The notes beneath the pieces are model-generated. The model saw only the letters and a list, made by a program, of their open reading frames with translations, ran no database searches and was not told the origin of the DNA. A stretch of 64,000 nucleotides of DNA from Pagrus major (lineage: Eukaryota > Chordata > Actinopteri > Spariformes > Sparidae), in the NCBI RefSeq assembly GCF_040436345.1, contig NC_133221.1:17295165-17359164 (forward strand). The letters are read 5' to 3'. Positions 36,201-47,288 of the stretch are shown piece after piece. Made by a program: the position numbers and the translations under genes. How positions within the stretch are numbered: the stretch's first letter is position 1; every line of letters starts with the position of its first letter.

Positions 36201-39200
36201 AAAACACTGGAAGGAGGGAAAGGCTAAAGAGGAAGATGCAGAGCAGCTGTGGAGGGAAAGCAGAACACTGGGAAAAAGGGCAAAAGACAACACAAGACCA
36301 GGAAACACACACAAAAATATAAAACACACACAATGAAACAAAAATGACATGACCATGACAGATTATGAGTATATCTAACTAGAAGCAGGAGGTCTGACTG
36401 AGTACTCAACTGTTGTTATTTGCTCTGGGTGTGGGTCTACTTACAACTTCAACTCTTCATGTTTATTCTTCTGTTAGGCTACTGCATCAAACATCTCAAG
36501 AGCAACAGGTACGTTTTTCTCCCGGATGTCACACAAAGTGACTTCTAATGTATTTGTTGCTTTCTTCTCCAGAGTATTCTTTTAAAATACGGGCGTTACA
36601 TCTCTGAGTACATGGCTATTCGTTACTCCACCTTGGCTACACGGCTGGTTCCGGACCGGTGATTTTCCAAACATTTGTGCGAACTTTAACCCTTTTTAAA
36701 TGAAAGACTTTTCTGAAAACGTGGAGTGTTTTTAAAATAGTGGAAGCTAAGTAAGTTAGACACTTTGAAGAATCACTTTCTTCCAAAGACAGATATGGAG
36801 ATTACGCAGTGACGTGCGCACACGTCTGCCTTTTTGATAAATGTGTCAAGATCATGAAGGAAAAACGTGGTGCAAGCAGTGTTTTCCATGCGCTAAAAAG
36901 ACGAGTAAAGATAGAAAAATTCTTACTGTTGCTGTTTTCTTGGGATAAATATTTCCAACAACTTCGTGTGACAACTGAGTCTGATTCTGGGGAGGCGTTT
37001 GTGTGCGCATGTAAGAGACACTCCTCGTCAAACGCGCGTTATTGGTCAAAGCAGCCTACTTCCATGGGTGGTACAGGAGAGCAACTGTGCCCTTTCGAGT
37101 TGTGTTTGCATTCCCGTAGAGGGTTGATGACCTCATCAGTAGCCTCTAACGTGGTGCATGTTTGATCAGATTCAAGATTTTTTTAGACCTCAACATCTCC
37201 ATCCGCGTTTGTGTGCTTGTAAGACTTTCAACTGGGTGGGTTTAAAGTCCTCCCACATGCCCCAAAACGTGTTTTGCTTATTAGATGTTTGATCAAGTGT
37301 GTACCTACAGGCATGATTTTGTGACATCACCACTTGTTTGAAAGACGGATGTGGTCCAATATGCAACCCACACAATTGATGTGGAAACAATGGGCGTTTC
37401 AGTGAAGTAGGAAGCATCTTGTGAAGCAATTTCAACGTTAGAAATGAGCAAATCTTTCTGTGGGAAAATCAAAACTCCAATTTAATAATTGTGTATGTCT
37501 TAGAAATGTGTCTGAAGGAGGGCATCTTTAGATTAATTTGAAAGATGATAATTATAGGCACAGCAACTTTAAATTAAAGGGAGCTGTGACTCTGTAACTG
37601 CATGTAATCTAATAAATTGCCTCCAGTGATGTCACTCAGTGGTTAAGTTGCATTGTGGGTAATGTAGGCATCATGTTCTCTCAGCTCTATCTCTGGTTCT
37701 ACTGAACAGAATTTGATCATTGTGTTTTTAAACTCTTCATAATGAGTCCAACAGTACTTGCGAGACCAGTGGACTGCTTTTCAAAACTACATGCTGCAGC
37801 CACAAAAGGCTTTATACTACTTTTTCACATTGTAGTCGTACTCCCCAAGACCTGTAAATGCACTTTAATGTGTAACATTTTGTGAAATTACCCTTTAAGA
37901 CAAGGAAGCGACAGTTCAGGCCAACATCTTGAACCCAAATGAGCATTTGTGGGTCTGAATTCCTGCTTAAATGAAATGAGTTATATTCTCTGGTAAAATG
38001 TTATAAGTATGATCGACAAAACCAACAGGTGTTTCAAATGAAATGAAGCTAGCTTTGCTCCCTCATGAGGCAGTTTTTAATTCATGGGAAAGAACCATTA
38101 AACAGTTTTCATTTCCTGTCTGGATGCCACAACTTTTTCAGACTTTCGAACTTTTAACAGATTTTTATTTTTAAAGATTAATTTGATATTTCCATCTTGC
38201 ACTTTGTCTTCACTGTGGCCAGATTCCCAACTTTTCTGTCATAACTAGTAGGCGTGTCATGTCACCAGTCAATTTCGAAACTAACTGTTAACGAAAGAAG
38301 AGAAGTCATAGAGTACCTGCCATCTAGTGACTTTTTTTGTAACTGCGGTATGCACTCTTCACAGCAAATGTCATTTTATTTTGGCAAGTTCACAACAAAA
38401 CTGTGAGAGTGTGAGTGTGTGAGATTCCAGGTCATTACGATGCATTTTGACACTGCGTTGACTCCCATCAGCCCAGAGAACCCAAAGATCCTTCATACCT
38501 TTCAGTAGTTCTGTTAAACAAATCCTTGTGATATAAGATGTGTGTATTCCTGATTGTTGGTGGTGTTGTGGAGTAGTCTGCTGTTAAAGAAGTACTCAGA
38601 TCCTGTACATAAGTAAAAGGAGCAATACCACGGTGTAGAAATATTCTTAAGTCAAAAGTACTTGCATCAAAATATATTTAGTATCAAAAGTTAAAGTATT
38701 CATTGTGAATAATGGCACATTTTAGAATATATGTAATGTTATGTTATTGGATTATAACTATTGATGCATTAATGTGCTCAATGCTTTAATATTTAGGTTG
38801 GTAAAAAGGTGATTCAGCTACTTTTATGTAGTTTATCTGTTGGGTAACTTGTGAATGTTTTCCTGGGTCAATAAAGTTTCATCTTAATCTACAATATCAC
38901 ATAATTATTTATTGACATTTTATTGTATTATGCTAAATCTGCAAAGTAGTGGATTTAAAAAGTACAATACTTGCCTCTGAATTGTAACGTAGTGGAGGTA
39001 TAAAGTAGCAGAAAATAAACAAAAAAAAACAAGTTCAAGTAGCTTACCTCAATATTGTGCACTAACTTTTGTAACTTACTTACAATTTTGGTTATATAGT
39101 CAAATATTCTTGAAACTGAACTACCTGATGGGCAATGTGCTCTTTTTGTTCTCACCCCACCATAATTCAAAATACAAGCCTGTTTTGCTCTGTTTAGGAA

Positions 39201-39369
39201 CATAATGGCGTTAAAGTACATCGCAAACTCATGCTGTGTGAGTTGCGTGGTGCAGCTTTAAAGGTGCACTATGTCATTTTGGGGAGGAAATTTTAATTGG
39301 AAGAGAAAGATCTTCATTGACTTTTTTATTCCCTTAAAAAACTAAATAAACAAACTCTCTTTTTCATGA

Positions 39370-39819
39370 TGTTACAGTTTGTTTTAGGTTGGTAGTAGGA
39401 CCCAAAAGTGGACACCAAGACAGGAAGTAGGTAAAAGGATTTTATTATAGATGCTCTGGTAGAAGGCAGTGAAAATGGCTCAGGCAGGTGGTTCAACTGG
39501 TGTAGTGGCGGAGACTCACAGTGCCGTAGGCTGAGGCTTCGGTGGAGGCTCTGGAGATAGTTGAGTGTCGGCAGGTAGCAGAGGTGCTGGGTGGCAATGG
39601 AGCTGGGACTTGATTACTGGAGAGTTTGAGGAGAAACAAGGTTGCATACACAATGACACAAAAAACGAGAATCACAGGAAGTAGCGCTAGCTGAGTACCA
39701 CATAAGGGAGATTAAATAATCTGGCGCTGGAGTAGTGAAGAGACCAGGGTCATGTAGGGGGAGGTGATGAGATTGATGCTGAACAGGTGCGTCTCTCTGC
39801 TGCAGTAGGAACCAGTAGG

Positions 39820-39909
<90 letters not shown>

Positions 39910-40005
39910 GGAAGTAGCAAGTGAGGAAAAAGGAGTGGGAAACGGGTAAAGAGAAAATCAAGAAAAACAAGAACTGAAAACGCTGCCATAGCACACGCCC
40001 TGACA
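39370..40005 (-). mobile_element. LTR-like insertion inside the split element
   Basis: On the minus strand the segment starts TGTCAGGGCG and ends CTGTAACA (TG...CA), with AATAAA about 80 bases before the end, as in an LTR. Comparison with uninterrupted copies shows CATGA directly joined to CTGAATAAAC. Here CATGA, the insert and AATGG precede CTGAATAAAC, consistent with a 5-bp target duplication that has since mutated at two positions. A CA/GA microsatellite lies inside. No internal coding region is present. Confidence 0.45.
39821..39909. repeat. (CA)n-(GA)n compound microsatellite
   Basis: About 36 CA units are followed by about 8 GA units, inside the LTR-like insertion. It produces a long artificial Val/Cys frame on the minus strand. 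Confidence 0.96.
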
Positions 40006-40259
40006 AATGGCTGAATAAACTAAAAAAACAAACTGACCTTGAAGGACAACACAATTTCATTATATTTTACTTTGTTTACACTGGCGGACCCTACCCGCTT
40101 CAAACTGTTCTGGGCACCTTGTTTTCCTCTGAGAACAGCTTGTTTATTCAGTTAGGCGAGTCAAATTTCTTCTCTCACTACATATTGCCCCTTTAAGTAG
40201 CTTACAATACTTAAGTAAATGTACTTAGTTACTTTCCACTTCTTTATACACGTCAGCCT

Positions 40260-40669
40260 CATGTAAAATCCAATACAGCTTTGTACAACTCCAACCTGAG
40301 CATAATGTTAAAACCTGTCATTTTATTGTTTTTACTGACCCACTGGTTTTCTCTGTTCTTCGATGTGATGTTGTCTCCTTATCTTCCTTTATTGATTTTC
40401 TTCTTTTATGCGTTACTTTTTTCTCTTTCTCTTTCTGTGAGTTTGCCTGTTTTATTACTTTTATTCCTTTTACTTGCAGTGACTCATAGATTTTTTGTGC
40501 TTTTACATTTTCTGTTCTGTTTAACTCATGTTAGACGAGGCCTCATGGTGTTTGGCTTGACTGTTGATTGTTTATTCCGTAATATTGTCTTTGGGGGTTT
40601 CCTGCTTTTGCTTGCTTGTCAAAGTACTTTGTAAACTCTGTTTTTAATGGTTCTATATAAATGTGTATG

Positions 40670-40700
<31 letters not shown>

Positions 40701-40701
40701 T
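40260..40701 (+). mobile_element. SINE/LINE 3' tail with (ATT)n end
   Basis: The T-rich body ends CAAAGTACTTTGTAAACTCT, then GGTTCTATATAAATGTG and an (ATT)n run at about 40673-40701. That ending is typical of L2-type LINE and SINE tails in fish. A 117-residue hydrophobic open frame over the T-rich body is a compositional artefact. The left boundary is uncertain. Confidence 0.45.
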
Positions 40702-40707
40702 CATTAT

Positions 40708-41284
40708 TACGGATACACAATATAGATTTTTTTTCAGCTGATACGATAACCGATAATTACCTGACTCTCGTGGCCAATACCGATTGAAAAAAAAAGAAAA
40801 AAAAAAAGATAATAGAAACTAACATTATTACAAACATTTTAAAAATTGATTGCTACCTGTAGTATATGCACACCTGAGTGTGAGACAGGCCAAGATGTAG
40901 TGAGCAAAGATTGTTTATTTCATATTCCATAGCTGTGATAAGACTTTTTCACTCGTGTTGTGTTCTTCTTGTAAGAAAACGCGTCCACACAAGTGACGAC
41001 ATGTGTGGCTCATGTTTACATTGCATGGCTCTACCCAGGCGCGGCAGTTCGGCGATATGAGCGCAACAACAGCATGTTTGTCATTCTTCTCCTCTTCTTT
41101 TATCGGCTGCTCTCAAAACAACTTTAAAGGTGCATTCCACCACCTACTGTGTGTTGATGCTGCACTTTGTATTATCAGCTAGATTAATTGGCTTTAATTT
41201 TTTTATTTGCTGATAACTGATCATGTTAATTTTCCATTATTGGGCCGATAATTTATCTGTTTGATATATATCGTGCATCCCTAA
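40708..41284. mobile_element. GGGATGCACGATAT-type inverted-repeat element
   Basis: The left end ACGGATACACAATATAGAT and the right end ATATATCGTGCATCCCTAA are imperfect inverted repeats. Internal phrases (CCGATAATTACC, GGGCCGATAATTTATC) match a common fish MITE type. The left terminus has diverged. It is non-coding. Confidence 0.5.
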
Positions 41285-41462
41285 TTATTATGCTAAATCT
41301 GCAAAGTAAGCAGTTGTCATACAATACATGTAGTTGGGTTAAAAGTACAATATTTACCTCTAAAATGTGGAGAGGTAGAAGTATAAAGTAGCATAGACTG
41401 AAGTGCATCAAAAAGTGTAGTAGCTACTTGAGTAAATGTACTTAGTTACTTTCCACCACTGC
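41283..41462. mobile_element. partial ACTTGAGTAAA-type element
   Basis: Starting ATTATGCTAAATCTGCAAAG (a phrase also at 38927-38946) and ending CTACTTGAGTAAATGTACTT then TTTCCACCACTG, this is the terminal third of the family seen at 38583. It abuts the preceding element without a gap. Confidence 0.6.
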
Positions 41463-41699
41463 ATATGAATAAAGCTGTGAGGAAAGCTTGTTCATTTTGT
41501 AGGCTTTGTTAGGGCGACACCTAGTGGCCAGGAATGGTAGAGCAGCAGCTTCACTTCACTTTATGTCGCTTCCTCTCAGCATCTTTAAAATAATAGTAAT
41601 AATAATAATCCAATAATAATTAATACCATACCATTTAAAAACAAAAAAACAAACAAACCGCGACTGTTAATTACCCTTAATGCATTTCAGGACGTGTGA

Positions 41700-41981
41700 A
41701 GCGTGCTTCCTCAACACGTCACCGGCTGCCAGCCAATGACAGGTCGCATTTGCTCAGCTTAGCCCGTGATGCTGAAGAATGTAGATCCGTGCAGCGGCTC
41801 CGTCTCTCTCCGCTCGACTGGCCATCTCATTCAGAGACAAGACAAAACAAACAAACAAAAAATAAATGTCGTGACGACATGACTGACAGGTGTATCCGGC
41901 TCGTGCGGTTTTTCAGGTCCAGGAAGTGTTTCGCTGCAAGCACATCACGCCCCCAAATGACCGACCGGTCCCACGGCGAAG
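41700..41981 (+). other. c1galt1: candidate non-coding first exon and promoter region of c1galt1
   Basis: A CpG-richer stretch ends in GGCGAAG followed by GTAAAG, a good donor at 41981/41982. The next visible acceptor in the same direction is CCCCCTGTAG at 43010, opening the exon with the start codon. The transcription start was not located and no TATA box is evident, so the left limit is nominal. A (CA)n run (42003-42033) follows in the intron. Confidence 0.4.
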
Positions 41982-42002
41982 GTAAAGACTCTCTCACAGA
42001 CA

Positions 42003-42033
42003 CACTCACACACACACACACACACACACACAC
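42003..42033. repeat. (CA)n microsatellite
   Basis: A short, nearly pure CA run sits just inside the proposed first intron of c1galt1. Confidence 0.9.
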
Positions 42034-43010
42034 GGGTGTAGATGTGAGATAAAACATGTTTTGTCACTGCTTCTTTGTGTGATGACAGCACGCGTAAAGC
42101 TCACGGCCGCATTTCGATCTGAGTCATGTGTTTGTGGCAAAACGGATTAAACGCCTCGATTAGGGTAACTGGATTGATGCCCGTTTTTATTTATCGTCAG
42201 GATAAGGTAGGAAGAGTACGTGTGTTTTATGTCTGTTTTTTTCCCCTTACATGTTAATCGTTAACACAAGTCTCAGGTTCGGGGTCTTTAACCTCATCCG
42301 TGAGGCAACAGACTCGAGTGAAATCGTTTTGGTCAGTGACGCACAGTGACACTGAGTCAAGTGTGAAGTCCATGTCCACTAAAAACAACCACAGTGACAG
42401 TTCACATGTTGTGTTACAGCTTCAATTGGTCGTGTATTTAAAATCAGCTGAACAAGATAAGGAGACATGCATGATGATGTGATCCAGAAATATCCTGGAG
42501 CTTCTTCAAAAAAAAACAGCAAACAAGATTTACAGGAAGTCAGTCACATTCAAGTTCTAGTCATGTTGGGAACAAAGCTTCTCAGTTGATTTCCAGCTTT
42601 TGGCTGTGCTTCCAGATTTTCCTCTCTAACTGTGTCGCAATAACAACCGTTAAAGTTTTTATTTGAGGCTAAATGTGTCAGTGACTTTGAGAGGAGGTCA
42701 TTAGACTCCGTGGGGAAATGCTTCCAATGTGTAATCCAACATGATTTAAAGCATCTTCTCATTTTGAATGCACGGGCCATAAACATGTAATGACTCGCAA
42801 ACACAATGATTTGTGAAAAGTAATATTGAAGGTACTTGGAGTTCGAACAACACTCATCTTTAATAGCTTTTCGTTGTAACATGACACAATTCAATGTGCT
42901 GCTACATACGATCTGCTCAGAATAACCCATTTAATGCTAACAAAAGAGAGACATTTACAGGCACATTTCAACCCATCAAATCCACCCTGGTGTGTTGTGT
43001 CCCCCTGTAG

Positions 43011-43037
43011 ATGCGCTGTAATATCCCAGTGATGTAG
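43011..43037 (+). promoter_or_regulatory. short upstream ORF in the c1galt1 leader
   Basis: The exon carrying the start codon begins exactly with ATG, and this frame reads eight codons to TAG at 43035-43037, only 11 bases before the main ATG at 43049. A second ATG sits directly before its stop. If exon 1 splices as proposed, ribosomes meet this ORF first, which could limit translation of the main frame. Confidence 0.5.
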
Positions 43038-43048
43038 ACGGTGTCACC

Positions 43049-46000
43049 ATGAAGAGCTCCAGCTCCAGATGGGCCTTCTCCCTGGGCTTCCTGGTGGGGG
43101 CCTGCAGCATCTACTTCTTCCTGCGCCAGGTGTGGTTTGAGAGGAGCTACCCGGTTCTGTCGGAGGCTCAGGAAAAAGCCACAGTGGTCGGGGAGAGCCC
43201 GACCAGCTGGAAGAAGGAGGGAGCTGCTCTCATCAACCTGCTCCACCCTCACCATGCAGGTGATTTACACTCTTTCACTCTGGTCCTATACAGATACAAT
43301 CATTTAGTATGTATGTGACAAATGGAGAAGGTTTTTGGGTAATTAGTCCTCATATGTCTAATATCAAAACTGTAATTAAATTCAAGATATTTCTGCAAAT
43401 CAAAAACATGCATCTCAGACTGATCAGTCCTGGATTTTCATGTCAGCTGACTTCTGACTGGTCTCAGTTCAACTCAAAGAACCAATAAAAAGATTCAGAT
43501 TAATTTAAAAATGATGGATGTTGCTTAAATCAACAGTTGACCTCAAAATCAAAAGTAGATTTTTTTTTTCCACTTGCCTGCAGTGCTATATATCCATCCG
43601 GTTTGTTTTTGTGTGAGTTGCCGAGTTTTGGAGGTTTCTGCCGTAGAGATGTCTGCTTTCAAATATAATGGAACTAGATGGCACTAAGCTTGTGGTGGTC
43701 TCTCTCCAGAAATCATGACCTGGTTACACAGAATAATCCATAGACCTTGTTGTGAGCAGTGTTATGTAGGCACTATATTCTTTCTACCTAAACTATATGT
43801 GCTAACCGTATCATTGTACAGGAGGAAGCCTACTTTGTCATGAGCATGAGTCTCTCGTCCATGAGTACATTCTTGACGTTGTTTGGTAGAAAGAAATAGT
43901 CCCTGCATGAAACTGGGAAGAATATATCATGTGTATTTTTTTGGCCCTTTGAGCACCTCAAGCCATATGCCATCTAGTTGCATTATATTCAAGAGAAGAA
44001 GACATCTCTACAGCCGATATCTTTAACTCAGCAACTCACACAAAAAACAAATTTAGCTGGCCACACAACACTACAGATAAGAGGGAAAGTATACATTTTT
44101 TTATTTTGGGGTGAACTGTCCCTTTATAAATCCAAGCATTGACTGAAACATAACTTATTTATTGTATTATTATTTGTTATTCATGTAGCAAAATGTAGTG
44201 AAAGGCATAAAACACAGGAAGAATGTAGAGTAAAGTGATTGGATAAGGAGAAGTCGTTCTCATGTGTGACATTCCTGGTATAACTACACATACAATAGCT
44301 TCACTTCACACCAGTTGACATTGGTATGTATTGCACTGTTTGCTGCCCTCCCCCTAGATGAAGACAGCCGGGTGGCAGACCAGTTATACCAGAAGGTACG
44401 TGTTCTCTGTTGGGTGATGACTGGGCCGTATAACCTGCAGAGCAGAGCTCGCCATGTCAGGGCCACCTGGAGTCGCCACTGCAACGTGGTGGTGTTCATG
44501 AGCTCTGAGGAGGACCCAGACTTCCCCACTGTGGGCCTGGGCACGAAGGAAGGCCGTGATCAGCTCTACTGGAAGACCATTCGAGCCTTCCATTACGTCT
44601 ACGAGCACCATGTGAACGAAGCAGATTGGTTCTTAAAAGCAGACGACGACACTTTCGTGGTGGTGGACAACCTGCGCTGGATTCTGTCCAACCACACCCC
44701 TGAAGAGCCCGTCTACTTTGGCAGACGCTTCAAGCCTTACACCAAGCAAGGCTACATGAGCGGAGGGGCGGGCTATGTGCTCAGCAAAGAGGCTCTCAAG
44801 AGATTTGTGGAAGGTTTTCGAACCAAAGCCTGCACACATACCACCCCCGTCGAGGACCTAGCGATGGGACAGTGTTTGGAGAAGATGGGCGTTCTGGCGG
44901 GGGACTCCAGAGACACTCTGCATCGAGAAACTTTTAACCCGTTTGTGCCAGAGCACCATCTAACTTTCAAGTTCCCTAAGAGCTTCTGGTACTGGAGCTA
45001 TTGTTACTACCCTATTGTTGAGGCAAGTGTCTTCACTTCTGTTTTCATGATTACTCAAGTAAATACTAATAGTCTATCAAAAGTAAAAAATAAATTGTGA
45101 AAAATGATCATCGCAATTTTCCAGAGCCAACAGTGACGTCTTCAGATGGCTTCTTTTGTCCAACCAACAGTCCAGAACCCAAAGACTATATTTATTATCA
45201 TACATGACAAAGAAAAGCAGCAGATCCTTACATTTAATATGCAGGAACCGGCCAAAAAGCAAACAAAAATACATCACATCTGTGCTCAGAATGCCTAAGA
45301 ATGACGTGTCCATGACTTATGGTGAAGACACATATGATATATCTGCTCTGTTAGCTGTCCAATAAAGTTAAAATGCCTAAATAGTTCCTCCATTACTAAA
45401 AGCACAATGTGGTTAATGGCTCCTAGGTAAGACTGACTTACTAAGACTGGATTAGCCTTATTAGAAAGGGGCAAGTCAGGTAAGGAAGACATACTACAGA
45501 GGGGGTGAACCTGTTGGTTGAAGATCCTTTAATAACATTAGCGTACATCTGCACTTCAACCGAGAGAATTATTCTTTTATTTTGAAATGTACAATAATGA
45601 CCTATTTTCTAACTGACAGTGCGTAGTGTACAGTAAATTAGTAGTAAAAGCAAAATAAGCTTTTGGGGAATAAAACAAAATGTATATGTTGTTATAAATG
45701 ACTCATCATGGGGATAATAACTAACAAAATAAATAAATAAAACAGTATTATTATTAAATTATTATTAAATCAATATGTGATTATCTGGCACTTTCAAATT
45801 GCGTACCTGACCCCTGCATAAAACGATGAAATGAGTTCATTTTAAAGTAGATGATTGCAGCAGACACAATGTCCGGTCAACAAAAGGAAAATTGGTCAAT
45901 TTGTCGCTGATGATGCAACTAATTCATTGTACTTTGCAATTAAAATGAGACGCGTCCATTACTGATCCTGTCACACACTGACTGCCAGTGTATGGAGCTG

Positions 46001-47288
46001 CTTTGTCCTCTGTCTTTGAAAGGAAAACAAACAAATGTACTTTTAATATCAATTAATTAGGTTGTTTTTATGAGACTGTTAAAATGGAAATTTGTATAAT
46101 ATTGTGATCAGAAACAAAAACACCAAAACCAACTAGGACTTGTTCCCACTAGCAAGTTTTTTCTTTTTTTTAAAAAAAAATCTAAATCATGATAGGTTAA
46201 AGCTCTGTGCCATGGACCCCTTGTCCATAAATCTTACAAAGACACAAATGAGACAAACTGTTGCACTGGGGAGCAGCTGTTCATAAAGATGAGCATGGAC
46301 AGGTTTTTATGATGGCAGTTTGAAGAGAGATCAGGTTTAGCTGAGCTGGTGCCAAGACATTTTCAACATTATAACCAACATTCTGCAAACTCTTGTAAGT
46401 TTACAACACGTAATGAACCCAAAAGTGAATAAAAAGTGAATGAACCGGAGGATCTTAGCTGACAAGCTAGTTAGGAAGCTAACATTGGCACACTTAAACC
46501 AGCATTTTTACACGAGAGTGGAACAGTTGTAGATTTTTCTTTACAGTGACTTGATACTAGTAATTATTAGGCTCCTCATCATGGCTCATAACTTGAATTA
46601 ATCCCTTGCAGCACATTAGTGTTTCTTTCTTTAACCAATAGATAATGTGAGTTTATTTTAAGGACTATTATTATTATTATTGTTTTTATTATTTTGCTCT
46701 TAAAAGCGATGCCCATTTCTGCAGTAAAACCTGTCAAATCTGACTGCAGTGTGGTGGATGATAGAGGCTGTCACTCTTTTTCATATTTAGTTATCTTGTT
46801 TCAATGGCTCATACTTACTAATGCTAAAATGCTACATCTAACACCATTTTAGTCCGTTTTTATGTCGTTGTAATACATGTTTCTTTAAATCTTTTTTCTA
46901 ACTTGTATGTGTGTGTTTGCACGTGTGGTGTGTGTGTGCTATTCTTCCTCAGGGTTCGCAGTGCTGCTCTGACCTGGCAGTGTCTTTCCATTATGTCGAA
47001 GCAGAGCTGATGTACACTCTGGAGTACTTCACCTACCACCTGAGAGCGTACGGCTACAGGCCCCGCTACCGACCCCCCTTAAGTCGGGCTCTGAGCCTCC
47101 GCCCTCTCACACACACCGCCGTGACGCCGGGAATTAAAAGGGTTCAGGAGGTGACGGATGACAGAAGTCACACAACTTCAGCCTTCGTTGTCAGTGGAAA
47201 CCAAACTAAAGTAAAGGCGGTCTCAGAGAGAGGAGGGGAAGACAGTGTGAATTCTGGCGTCACTGAGAACAGGACTGCAGTCACATAA
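43049..47288 (+). CDS. c1galt1: core 1 beta-1,3-galactosyltransferase (T-synthase) paralogue
   Basis: Coding exons 43049-43259, 44358-45022 and 46953-47288 give 1,212 nt or 403 residues. The family enzyme adds galactose to GalNAc-Ser/Thr, making core 1 (T antigen) in the Golgi. The start ATG has a good ACCATGA context. A signal anchor ([18 protein letters not shown], about 7-24) marks a type II protein. The catalytic domain shows [30 protein letters not shown], the DDD metal site at about 166-168, [37 protein letters not shown] and [15 protein letters not shown], all hallmarks of C1GALT1 (GT31). It is about 40 residues longer than the human enzyme, mostly in a Ser/Thr-rich C-terminal tail. 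Intron 2 of the coding part uses a GC donor. Whether this is the a or b fish copy cannot be told. Confidence 0.92.
45023..46952 (+). other. c1galt1: c1galt1 last intron (GC-AG)
   Basis: The 1.93-kb intron begins GCAAGT after GTTGAG and ends in TTCCTCAG. It is AT-rich with a short ATTATT run near 46668-46690. No other gene or clear mobile element was seen within it. Confidence 0.7.

Larger units (their letters stand above)
39258..40194 (-). mobile_element. TTAAAGGTGCACTATGTAG-type inverted-repeat element, split by a later insertion
   Basis: The two halves, 39258-39369 and 40011-40194, together match the reverse complement of the intact copies at 50762-51082 and 52404-52770. Shared phrases include AAAGATCTTCATTGACT, CAAACTGACCTT and CCTCTGAGAACAGCTTGTTT. 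The ends TTTAAAGGTGCACTATGT and the inverse of ATTGCCCCTTTAA form terminal inverted repeats. It is non-coding. Confidence 0.7.
38583..40235. mobile_element. nested cluster: ACTTGAGTAAA-type element interrupted by further insertions
   Basis: An ACTTGAGTAAA-type copy runs 38583-39047 and resumes at 40195-40235 (ACTTAAGTAAATGTACTTAG). The break is flanked by an 11-bp direct repeat, AAGTAGCTTAC, at 39037-39047 and 40195-40205. The insert carries a TTAAAGGTGCACTATGT-type element (39258-40194), itself split by an LTR-like segment. At least three events are stacked here. Confidence 0.65.
31951..41690. other. intergenic region between b4galnt1 and c1galt1 (head to head)
   Basis: About 10 kb without recognisable genes. 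It holds a hAT-like 5' fragment (32085-32500), a LINE coding remnant (32930-33240), nested short elements (38583-40235), a LINE/SINE 3' tail (40260-40701) and two further MITE pieces (40708-41284, 41283-41462). The stretch 33.3-38.5 kb is mostly unassigned AT-rich DNA. A purine-rich segment at 36050-36360 ending GACCATGACAG resembles the end of a fish LTR or DNA element but lacks a proven partner. Many short open frames overlap on both strands and none shows a domain. Confidence 0.6.

Noticed and set aside
36050..36409. Overlapping minus-strand frames and possible LTR end (GACCATGACAG)
   Set aside because: Purine-rich strand bias explains the frames. No matching second end or target duplication was found for a mobile element.
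39614..40060. 148-residue minus-strand frame
   Set aside because: Mostly CA/GA microsatellite plus LTR-like sequence, with no domain.
40281..40634. 117-residue hydrophobic frame
   Set aside because: A T-rich repeat tail translates as Leu/Phe-rich protein; no start context, splice sites or homology.
44284..44970. Minus-strand frames opposite c1galt1
   Set aside because: Antisense shadows of the conserved catalytic exon.
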